Position numbers and translations under genes: made by a program. Under the pieces are notes generated by a model that worked only from the letters and a program-made list of their open reading frames with translations, ran no database searches and was not told where the DNA came from. A stretch of 64,000 bases of DNA. Source: Caviibacter abscessus. Lineage in GTDB: Bacteria > Fusobacteriota > Fusobacteriia > Fusobacteriales > Leptotrichiaceae. Where the stretch lies: the NCBI RefSeq assembly GCF_001517835.1, contig NZ_LOQG01000003.1:1-64000 (forward strand). The letters are read 5' to 3'. Shown one piece after another: positions 45,816 to 55,255 of the stretch (position 1 is its first letter; each line of letters begins with the position of its first letter).

Positions 45816-48251
45816 ATGAATAAAACTAGATTATTTGTATCAATACTACTACTAACAAACTTAGCTTATTCATTAGAAGGTGAACTTAAAACTGGTATAA
45901 AAATATCTCCGGAATTTACATCAAAAGAAAATAATACTAGCACTAATACTAATGAAGAACGGTTTACTTATAACAAAACTGGCTATAACTTTACTATTTT
46001 AGATTTAACTTTAAAAGATAAAATACACGGTTTTACATTTGGAACTGTAACTAAATCAAGTAGAAAAAACATTTTGATTAATGATTGGGCTAGTGAACAA
46101 TACAATAAGGAAGCAGAAAGAAAAGAAAAAAATCATGATTTTCAATCAAAATTGTTTGTTGATTGGAAATATCCCAAAGAAGGTAAAATCGGTGCTAATC
46201 TAGGAATTGATTATTATATCGATAATTATTTTAAAAAGAAATTAAGCGATAAAGGGAAAACTTTAGAAGAAGAGACATATGATTTAGAATTTATTGAAAA
46301 TGATAAGAAGAAGTATTTGGGTGGAGATGTTAAACTTAGAGCAGGATTAAAATTAAAGCCTATTGAAAAATTAAATATTGAGATAGACTCTGAATATTAT
46401 GCAAATAACTTTGTTAATTATACTAAAGGATATCCATACTTTTATTTAAAAAACAAATTGAATTATGATAATTTTAATTTTAGTCATGATTTCAAGTATA
46501 ACCTAAGATCTTTATCAGTTAAGTATACAGAAGAAAAAGAAAATGAAAAAGATGAATCATTTTCTTACCTTAACAATTTTGTAAGAAGATATACTCAAGA
46601 TATTAAGTCAGATTATACTCATAAGGTAAATGAAGATACGTATAAGATTAGTGTAGAACTTAATGATAAGGGTTATTTTATTGGCGGACCAAAAAAAGAA
46701 GATAAAACAGACATAATAAATCATAAAATTGATTTTAATACTAATTTAGACATAAACAATAAATTGGAATATGGAATAAATTTAGTAAATAAAATTGGAC
46801 TTGAAAATAGATTTGAAACTTCAAAATATCTTAATAATAAAAATTACGAATTATGGTCTGTTGTAAAACCATTTCATAAAATAGAACTTAGAAAAGACTT
46901 TTATTACAACAATTTCACATTTAAACCAAACATCAATTTTGAAACAAAATTAATTTTCCCAACAACTAAAGATATGTTTATGAGTGAATATTTTGTGAGT
47001 AAATATACTTTAAATGCAAACTTAGATAATTCATATGAAAAAGATAATATAAATGCAAGTGCTAAATTTAATAATAAAATTAATTTTAATCTTTTAGGAA
47101 AGATACTAAAGGAAGTAAATTCAGAATTTAGTCAATCATATGATGTTAAATATAAATATAATGATAAACTTACATTTACAAGTAAAGGAAAAAATACAGC
47201 TGTATTAAAAACCGTAAATGATGTGCAAGAAAGAGTATATTTTGATAACTTACAATTAGCATATTCAGTAAATGCAGGAGCAGATTATACAATAATTAAT
47301 AATAATAAAACATCAGAAAAAATGAATTTAGTAGTAGATTTAGGACTGAGTCATAAATATGAGATCAGTTATGTTTTAGATGGAGGAAATGTTCCATTTA
47401 TACCTGATGATAAGTTTCCAAAGCAACCTGAAGAAAAACCACATAAAGATAAACCTGAAATTAACTTCCCAGAAAAATCAAAAGATACAAATAATAACAC
47501 AGGAAAAAAAGAACAAGGAGGAACAAATATACCACCTGCACCACCATTACCTAAAACTCCAGTGCCTCCAGCTCCGCCATTACCAAGTACGCCTGGAACA
47601 ATACCGCCTGCACCACCATTACCAGGTGCAAAAACAGTATCAGAAGAAGTGTTTACTGCGGGCTTAGCTTTACTAAAAAAAGATAATAACGAAACTGAGA
47701 AGGATAAAAATAAGAAAAAGATAGAAGAACTTGTTAAACCTGAAATTGATTTGAATAGACTCAATGAACCTCAAAAAAGAAAATTTAAAAACGATCCAAG
47801 GCTTTTATTATTCATTCAAGAATATACAGCTAATGCACAATTAAATTATACAAAGGTAATAGATAAATTAACACTAGAAACAGGTGTTAAAGTGCTAGCA
47901 AAATTAGATGTTATTTCACTTATGAAAGAAAAACAAACCAAGGAAAGAAAATCTGAAGAAGATACAAAAGAAAATAGAATTGATTTAGAAACTTCAAGTT
48001 ATTACAACATGAAATACAATGTTGGGGGTAAAATAGAAATAGTTCCTAAAGTGAAGGTAAAATATGACTTTATTGAAAATTTCAATTTAAGCGGATTATT
48101 AGAACTTAATATAGACTTTGGTAGAAAGGTCTTAAATAAAATTGAAGATAAAAAAAGAACAGACTATGGAACTTATGGACCAGTTGATAGAGTATTTAAG
48201 TTAAGAAAAATATCCCCTAAGGTAGGTTTAGAATTAGAGTATAAGTGGTAA
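45816..48251 (+). CDS. predicted outer-membrane beta-barrel protein with a proline-rich tract
   Basis: The 811-residue protein has a signal peptide (about 1-19, ending LAYSLEG), a long series of alternating beta-type strands rich in K, N and D, and a C-terminal aromatic (LELEYKW), the pattern of a barrel recognised by BamA. Residues 572-606 hold three near-repeats of the unit PPAPPLP, flanked by highly charged stretches; this resembles surface-exposed proline-rich linkers. I cannot assign a family. It lies 16 bp before the S8 autotransporter gene, so the two proteins are made together. It could be a processing substrate, a partner, or an independent adhesin. Confidence 0.7.
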   Translation: MNKTRLFVSILLLTNLAYSLEGELKTGIKISPEFTSKENNTSTNTNEERFTYNKTGYNFTILDLTLKDKIHGFTFGTVTKSSRKNILINDWASEQYNKEAERKEKNHDFQSKLFVDWKYPKEGKIGANLGIDYYIDNYFKKKLSDKGKTLEEETYDLEFIENDKKKYLGGDVKLRAGLKLKPIEKLNIEIDSEYYANNFVNYTKGYPYFYLKNKLNYDNFNFSHDFKYNLRSLSVKYTEEKENEKDESFSYLNNFVRRYTQDIKSDYTHKVNEDTYKISVELNDKGYFIGGPKKEDKTDIINHKIDFNTNLDINNKLEYGINLVNKIGLENRFETSKYLNNKNYELWSVVKPFHKIELRKDFYYNNFTFKPNINFETKLIFPTTKDMFMSEYFVSKYTLNANLDNSYEKDNINASAKFNNKINFNLLGKILKEVNSEFSQSYDVKYKYNDKLTFTSKGKNTAVLKTVNDVQERVYFDNLQLAYSVNAGADYTIINNNKTSEKMNLVVDLGLSHKYEISYVLDGGNVPFIPDDKFPKQPEEKPHKDKPEINFPEKSKDTNNNTGKKEQGGTNIPPAPPLPKTPVPPAPPLPSTPGTIPPAPPLPGAKTVSEEVFTAGLALLKKDNNETEKDKNKKKIEELVKPEIDLNRLNEPQKRKFKNDPRLLLFIQEYTANAQLNYTKVIDKLTLETGVKVLAKLDVISLMKEKQTKERKSEEDTKENRIDLETSSYYNMKYNVGGKIEIVPKVKVKYDFIENFNLSGLLELNIDFGRKVLNKIEDKKRTDYGTYGPVDRVFKLRKISPKVGLELEYKW

Positions 48252-48267
48252 TAATAAAGGAGAAAAC

Positions 48268-51200
48268 ATGAATATCAAAAAGATAAGTAATATAATTTTT
48301 GGGGTAGTTGCTTTAACAAGTTGTAGTACTGCTGTCAAAAATGACGGATACAGTAAGCCTACCTTAGTAATGTATAAAGAAGAAGATACTAATCTTTCAG
48401 ACTATACAAAAGAATATGATTCAAAGAATTTTGAAATTAGAGGACCTAAATATGTATATAAAGGTGAACAATTTAAAACTCAATATATAGATTCAGAAAC
48501 TGTGGTTTATAAAACAAAAGTAGAATTAGCTGAAAAAGTTATTAAAGAAGGAGAAGCTGAATATTCAAACTATCCTGATAAATCAAATGAACAGTATACA
48601 GTTAGGATTGAAGAAATAAAAGATCCTAAAGATAGCAAAAAGACAATTAAACAAAAAGTTGTTTTTGAAAATAATGATAAAAATGTAAAAATGATTTTAA
48701 AAAGTACAGATACAGGAAAAGAAAGAGAAGTAAATTTAACTCAAAAAATAAAAGTAATCGATCCTTTAGATGTATTTAATAAACAATATCCAGGAGTAGT
48801 AAGATATACTGATTTAAAAAAAGGACTTGATAATGGAAGAATATCTTTAGATGTAGCATCAGCTGACGGACTTAGTAGATTAACATTTAAAATTAAAGAT
48901 ACAAATATAAATAAATATGAAGATTTAGATGATATGGTAGGAGAACATGAAGTTCTTGTAAGAATAAGAGTTGATGGTTTTGCTTCTGAAAGAGATGTAT
49001 TTGTTAAGAAAAAAGTATATTTTGGTGAAAAATTAGAAGACTATAAAAAAGACTATTCAAAATTACTTTCAAATCTTGATGAAAATTCATTAAGATTTAG
49101 TAAAGACGGGAAAGAAGTTTTAGGTGGATTTAATGAAGAGATAACATCAAAATTATTAGCAAATGAAAATAAAGATTATCATGGTAAAAATACAAAAGAT
49201 TTAGCATTTGTTACAAAAATAATTGATGAAGATCCTACTAAACCTACAGTTGGTAATCATAAAGTTGTAAGACAAATAATAGAAAATGGAAAAGTTGTTT
49301 ATCAAAAATATGATGAAAGTTTTGTAGGATTTAATGGACCTACTGTATTAGTTACAGATAATTCATTTTTTGATTTATCACCTGAAATTGAAAGAAGAAC
49401 ATACAGACAAACACCATATTATTCAGACCCTAAATTTAACTATATTGATATGAATAAGAATAACCCTAATGAATATGCAAAAGAGCAATCAAAACTTGAA
49501 AGAACACATGGAGCTACAGTTATAGGTTCTATGATAGATGAGTTAAGTTATGGGGATCATTATTGGTGGAGAGCTAATACTATAGCTCAAATAGGAAAAG
49601 TTGGAAAAGATGCGGGAGAAAAAACAAAACAAAAATTAGATGATAAAAAGTTATTTGATTTACTTAACGGTATACTAGAATCACTTGAAATAAAATATCC
49701 GGATAAAGTTAATGTAAAAAACGTTGTAAATGAAATTAGAGCAGAAATGGAGAAAACGCTAAAACCTGCAATAGAAGGTAAAATGAAACCTATTGGGCAG
49801 CAAGAGCAAACATTAACTGAGGAACAAAAAAAGAAAAAATTAGAAGAATATTATGATTTTGTACTAAAAAAAGGTTTAGAACTTAGAAATATTACAGAAG
49901 TTGATAAAATACCTTATACAGACATTAATTTTCATGTTATTTCAATGGGGAAAAAAGATGGTCGTTCAGTTGATCCTGTTAAATCAGGAAAATATATTGC
50001 AAAAGCTTTAGAAGAAAATAAGAATATTAAAATAGTTAATATGTCTTATGGTTCAGATCAAAGTTTTGATGAATATGTTAATCTTGATACTGTAAGTGAT
50101 GAAAATGTACAAAAGGCAGCTGATTACTATAATCAAAATCCATTATACAGATTTTTGATACAAGCTTGGCTTAAAGCTGAAGATGATAAAATATCAGAAT
50201 TAATACGTAAAAGATATACAGATGCCTTTGATGCAACAACTTTATACAATTATTTTAAAAATAAAGAAACAATAACAGCAGAAGATTTTAAAAAATTAAT
50301 AAGATTTAAAAAATATCATTTGGAGTCAGCATTAGAAAATGCTCCAGAACTTATTGCAGCAAATAATGATGTGCTTTTTGTAAGAGCTTTAGGGAATACA
50401 TATTCACATGCTAATGTAGATTTAACAACTTTTAAATCTAATGGGCAAAAAAGAATTATATCAGATCCTAATTTAAAGTATAATAACAATTTAGGAAGTA
50501 TCCCAAGTATGTTAAATTATATAAGAGCAAAAGAAGCAGAAAAAGAAGGAAAAGAATATAAATACGACTATACTTATAGAAAAAATTTACTTGGAGTAGT
50601 TGGAGTAAGTAGTAAATCATCATTTTATGGATCAAAATCAACTGATGATTTTTGGGGATATGGTATAGGAACAGGAGCAATACCTAAATTAAAAAATAAG
50701 GATTTAACACCTGGAATGTATGATATGTATATTTCTTTAGTTAAAAAGTTAAATGAAATGAGAAAAGATCCAACTAAATATCCTAAAGAAGAACAGGAAG
50801 AAGTTGAAAATCAAATAAAAGCAATTGAAAGTTTCAGTTCATCAACTAACGGTAAAGCGGATTTATTCTCACTGACAAGAGCAGGTTCATCAAAATTATG
50901 GTCTATTGCAGCTGAAGGAGAATATGCATATGTAAGTAAAACAGCAACAGATGGTACAAAATTAGATGATGATAAGAATTTTAATATAAACTTTGGGTCA
51001 AGTTTTGCAACACCAAGAGTTACAGCAGTAGCTGCAAAAGTACAAAGTCTATTTCCTTGGATGACAGCACATCAAATAAAGCAAACAATTTTAACTACAG
51101 CTAAAGATGATTTTAGAATAGTAGAAGTTAAAGATGGAAAAAAAGAAATTAAAGGTATTTATGGAGTAGATGAAAATATAGGTTGGGGTCTACTTGATAA

Positions 51201-53310
51201 AGAAAAAGCATACAAAGGTCCTGCAAGATTTGTTAAAGCTTTAACTCATGAAACAGGAAGCGATTACTTTAATGCAAATATAAAATCAGGTGTGTCTGTA
51301 TTTTCAAATGACATAGCTGGAGGATTTAGTGTTATAGAACATATGTTATCAAGAGGGAAATTACCTCAAGAGGAAATAACAAAACTTAATAATTCAGCAA
51401 GTCAAGATGATTTTAATAAAAAATATGCTGATAAACTAAAAGAATATCTGTCAAGTCTATCTTTTGAGGAAAGAGAATTATTCTTTGATGCTGGTCTTGA
51501 AAAAACAGGAAAAGGAACATTAATATTAGCAGGAAAAAATAATACTTATACAGGAGATACAAATGTAAAAGAAGGAACTTTAGTTATAAGAGGTGGTATG
51601 AAATCTAATATAAATATATTTAAAGGTGCTAAATTAAAATTAGATATTAACTATGAAGATAATGTAATAACTAAAAATGATCCTGAAGGTAAGTATAAAC
51701 CGATAGATGGAGAAATACAAAATGCAGGTTCTTTATACTCATATTCTAATTCAGACACAATTACGAAAAAATACCTTCCTTACACAGGGTCAAAAACATA
51801 TGTTTCACCTATATCTAAATTAAGTATAGGAGCATTAGATTTACGTTTTACAGATGATTTTACTATTGATATATTCCAAGTAAAGGGTATAAGTAATAAA
51901 ATAACACAGTTTAAAACAGAATCTTTAATATTTGAAGCAAAGGCAAATGCTACTGAAATGAGCAAAGTAAGACTAGGAATATTTCCTGTAAGTGAAAAAT
52001 TATCTCTTAAATTAGAATATAAAGACGGATATTTAAAAGGGACAATAATGAAAGGTGGTATATATGAAAAAGCCGAGGATAAAAGATCAGGCGGAGATAA
52101 ATTACCTTACTTATCAGAATTAGAAAAGAAACTTGAAGAAACAAGAAAAAAATTAGATGAAGAAGCAGAAAAAAGACGTAAAGAACAAGACGAAAAAAAT
52201 AGTAAAAATAAAAAATCATCTGATAAACCAAGTACAAATACTGTATTAGCTACAATAAATTCTTTAGAAAAACAAGAAGGAGAATATGTACCTACTGCAC
52301 TTTCATTGTCAGAATCTATGACAACAGAAATGTTAGAGTACAAGCGTTCTAAAGTAAGTGATGCACTAGATGCCATTTTATATGCAAAAAAGAATGATAT
52401 TAAAGCTATGAATGGTCAAACACTTGTTGACTCTTTATCTGTAGGATTTGATGTAGCAAGCTTAAATAAAGATATATCTGATGATATTTTAAAAGTTAGA
52501 TTTACAAATAAAAAAGTAAATTTATTTACACAAGGATTAACAGATTTAACAGTTCATAAAGATATTAAAGATGATATTGTATTAAAATCTCATTTAACAG
52601 GAGGATATTTAGGTGTTGGTACTAAAATGAATGATATTAATTTTGGTATTTATGGTAAATATTTAAATGGAAGTGTATATAATGATGATATTCAAGCAGT
52701 AAAATTAAACAGTATTGGAATAGGAACGTTTATGAAACTTGATAAAAAGAATGTTGAGTTTGATGCCGTGTTGTCAACTGATGTGATTTATAAAAAAGTG
52801 GTAAAAGATGTTTTATATGAAAATAGAAGTGAATATTCGCAAAATCAATATAATTTATCATTTGCAGTAGGACTTGGATATAGATTCAATATTAATAATA
52901 TTGCTACAATTAAACCTAAGTTAACCCTAGATAATCATTTATTTGTATTTGATAAATATAAAGAACAAGATTCATTTTTAGGATTACAATATGATTTACA
53001 AGCAAAATATAAAGTTTGTGCAAAAATTGGAATAGAAAGTAATGTTAAATTTAATGATAAGTTAGATTTAGACTTGGATTTTGAATACAGTAAATGGATT
53101 ACAAATACTAAATTTGATTTGAAAGTTAGTTCATCAGAATTTACTGATATACAAAATACCGTTAATACAGTAAAATTGAAGGATAATGAGTTCAAGTTTA
53201 AAGCAGGATTAAATATTAGACCTACAAATAAATTAAATTTAAACATTAATTATACTAATAAAAATATAAAATCAAATAAAATTGGTTTTGGTTTAAATTA
53301 CGTATTTTAA
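48268..53310 (+). CDS. lipobox-bearing autotransporter with an S8 (subtilisin-like) protease domain
   Basis: The 1680-residue protein starts with a lipoprotein-type signal (VVALTSC, Cys19). An N-terminal charged region runs to about 350. The S8 domain has D364 (LVTDNS), H414 (RTHGATVIGS) and S912 (FGSSFATPRVTAVAA), so the triad is complete, with far more sequence between His and Ser than usual. A PATR-type autotransporter repeat (LAGKNNTYTGDTNVKEGTL) lies near 1090, a coiled coil (LEETRKKLDEEAEKRRKEQ) near 1290, and a C-terminal barrel from about 1400 ends in NYVF. Lipidated S8 autotransporters are known from NalP of Neisseria, which sheds other surface proteins. It is co-transcribed with the preceding outer-membrane gene. 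Confidence 0.88.
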   Translation: MNIKKISNIIFGVVALTSCSTAVKNDGYSKPTLVMYKEEDTNLSDYTKEYDSKNFEIRGPKYVYKGEQFKTQYIDSETVVYKTKVELAEKVIKEGEAEYSNYPDKSNEQYTVRIEEIKDPKDSKKTIKQKVVFENNDKNVKMILKSTDTGKEREVNLTQKIKVIDPLDVFNKQYPGVVRYTDLKKGLDNGRISLDVASADGLSRLTFKIKDTNINKYEDLDDMVGEHEVLVRIRVDGFASERDVFVKKKVYFGEKLEDYKKDYSKLLSNLDENSLRFSKDGKEVLGGFNEEITSKLLANENKDYHGKNTKDLAFVTKIIDEDPTKPTVGNHKVVRQIIENGKVVYQKYDESFVGFNGPTVLVTDNSFFDLSPEIERRTYRQTPYYSDPKFNYIDMNKNNPNEYAKEQSKLERTHGATVIGSMIDELSYGDHYWWRANTIAQIGKVGKDAGEKTKQKLDDKKLFDLLNGILESLEIKYPDKVNVKNVVNEIRAEMEKTLKPAIEGKMKPIGQQEQTLTEEQKKKKLEEYYDFVLKKGLELRNITEVDKIPYTDINFHVISMGKKDGRSVDPVKSGKYIAKALEENKNIKIVNMSYGSDQSFDEYVNLDTVSDENVQKAADYYNQNPLYRFLIQAWLKAEDDKISELIRKRYTDAFDATTLYNYFKNKETITAEDFKKLIRFKKYHLESALENAPELIAANNDVLFVRALGNTYSHANVDLTTFKSNGQKRIISDPNLKYNNNLGSIPSMLNYIRAKEAEKEGKEYKYDYTYRKNLLGVVGVSSKSSFYGSKSTDDFWGYGIGTGAIPKLKNKDLTPGMYDMYISLVKKLNEMRKDPTKYPKEEQEEVENQIKAIESFSSSTNGKADLFSLTRAGSSKLWSIAAEGEYAYVSKTATDGTKLDDDKNFNINFGSSFATPRVTAVAAKVQSLFPWMTAHQIKQTILTTAKDDFRIVEVKDGKKEIKGIYGVDENIGWGLLDKEKAYKGPARFVKALTHETGSDYFNANIKSGVSVFSNDIAGGFSVIEHMLSRGKLPQEEITKLNNSASQDDFNKKYADKLKEYLSSLSFEERELFFDAGLEKTGKGTLILAGKNNTYTGDTNVKEGTLVIRGGMKSNINIFKGAKLKLDINYEDNVITKNDPEGKYKPIDGEIQNAGSLYSYSNSDTITKKYLPYTGSKTYVSPISKLSIGALDLRFTDDFTIDIFQVKGISNKITQFKTESLIFEAKANATEMSKVRLGIFPVSEKLSLKLEYKDGYLKGTIMKGGIYEKAEDKRSGGDKLPYLSELEKKLEETRKKLDEEAEKRRKEQDEKNSKNKKSSDKPSTNTVLATINSLEKQEGEYVPTALSLSESMTTEMLEYKRSKVSDALDAILYAKKNDIKAMNGQTLVDSLSVGFDVASLNKDISDDILKVRFTNKKVNLFTQGLTDLTVHKDIKDDIVLKSHLTGGYLGVGTKMNDINFGIYGKYLNGSVYNDDIQAVKLNSIGIGTFMKLDKKNVEFDAVLSTDVIYKKVVKDVLYENRSEYSQNQYNLSFAVGLGYRFNINNIATIKPKLTLDNHLFVFDKYKEQDSFLGLQYDLQAKYKVCAKIGIESNVKFNDKLDLDLDFEYSKWITNTKFDLKVSSSEFTDIQNTVNTVKLKDNEFKFKAGLNIRPTNKLNLNINYTNKNIKSNKIGFGLNYVF

Positions 53311-53315
53311 ATTTA

Positions 53316-53352
53316 GATTATCCCTAAAATTAATTAGGGATAATCCTTTTTG
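53316..53352 (+). terminator. terminator of the autotransporter operon
   Basis: GATTATCCCTAA (53316-53327) pairs perfectly with TTAGGGATAATC (53334-53345) and is followed by CTTTTTG. Confidence 0.9.
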
Positions 53353-53357
53353 TTTTA

Positions 53358-53386
53358 TAGACTTTAAGTATCATTTGTGATATAAT
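53358..53386 (+). promoter_or_regulatory. promoter of eno
   Basis: TAGACT at 53358-53363, a 17-base spacer and TATAAT at 53381-53386. The leader is about 55 nt. Confidence 0.65.
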
Positions 53387-53404
53387 TAATTATGAAAAAT
53401 AGTG

Positions 53405-54758
<1,354 letters not shown>

Positions 54759-54766
54759 GAATAAAT

Positions 54767-54811
54767 TAAAATACAATCCTTATAAAATTTTATAGGGATT
54801 GTATTTTTTAT
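54767..54811 (+). terminator. terminator of eno
   Basis: AAAATACAATCC (54767-54778) pairs with GGATTGTATTTT (54796-54807); the loop itself contains a TATAAAATTTTATA palindrome. T-run follows. Confidence 0.85.
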
Positions 54812-54840
54812 AAAAAATAGAACCTAATTTTGGTTCTATT
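54812..54840 (-). terminator. terminator of the MFS-mutS-alaS-yqgF operon
   Basis: On the minus strand AATAGAACC-loop-GGTTCTATT is followed by a T-run. The yqgF stop codon (54836-54838) lies inside the first arm, so translation ends within the hairpin. Confidence 0.8.
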
Positions 54841-55255
54841 TAATGTATTTATCAAGAAAACTTTGCAATATAATTGTTGCAGCAACCATATCAACAATTT
54901 TTCTTCTGTCTTTTCCATTTTTTTTGGAAAAATTTTTAAGATAATATTCTGCTTCTTTTGTTGTATATCTTTCATCTACAAAATTTATTTCAATTTTTGA
55001 ATTTAGTTTTTTTAATTCATTTGCGAAAGCTTCAACTTTTTCTACTTGTATTTCAGAAGCTCCAGTTAACCTTAATGGTTTTCCAATAACCAATTTGTAT
55101 GTCCCTTCATCTTCACAAATTTCTAATATTCTTTTGAGAGCATCTTCTTTTGTTCTATCAATAACAACTAATCCTGTTGCCAGTATACCTAAAGGATCAC
55201 ATTTTGAAATACCTATTCTAACATCACCTAAATCAATGCCTATATATTTTTTCAT
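54836..55255 (-). CDS. yqgF: YqgF/RuvX family nuclease
   Basis: The 139-residue protein begins IGIDLGDVRIGIS, the RNase H-like fold start of YqgF, and has VIGKPLRLTGASEIQVEKVEAFANEL and INFVDERYTTKEAEYYL with the conserved aspartate and glutamate. The family is involved in 16S rRNA 5'-end maturation and possibly in Holliday junction processing. It starts within one base of the alaS stop. Length is standard. Confidence 0.95.
   Translation of the reverse strand: MKKYIGIDLGDVRIGISKCDPLGILATGLVVIDRTKEDALKRILEICEDEGTYKLVIGKPLRLTGASEIQVEKVEAFANELKKLNSKIEINFVDERYTTKEAEYYLKNFSKKNGKDRRKIVDMVAATIILQSFLDKYIK

Noticed and set aside
47369-47764. Glycine-rich minus-strand ORF over the proline-rich tract
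   Set aside because: Complement of the PPAPPLP codons; no ribosome-binding site or independent support.
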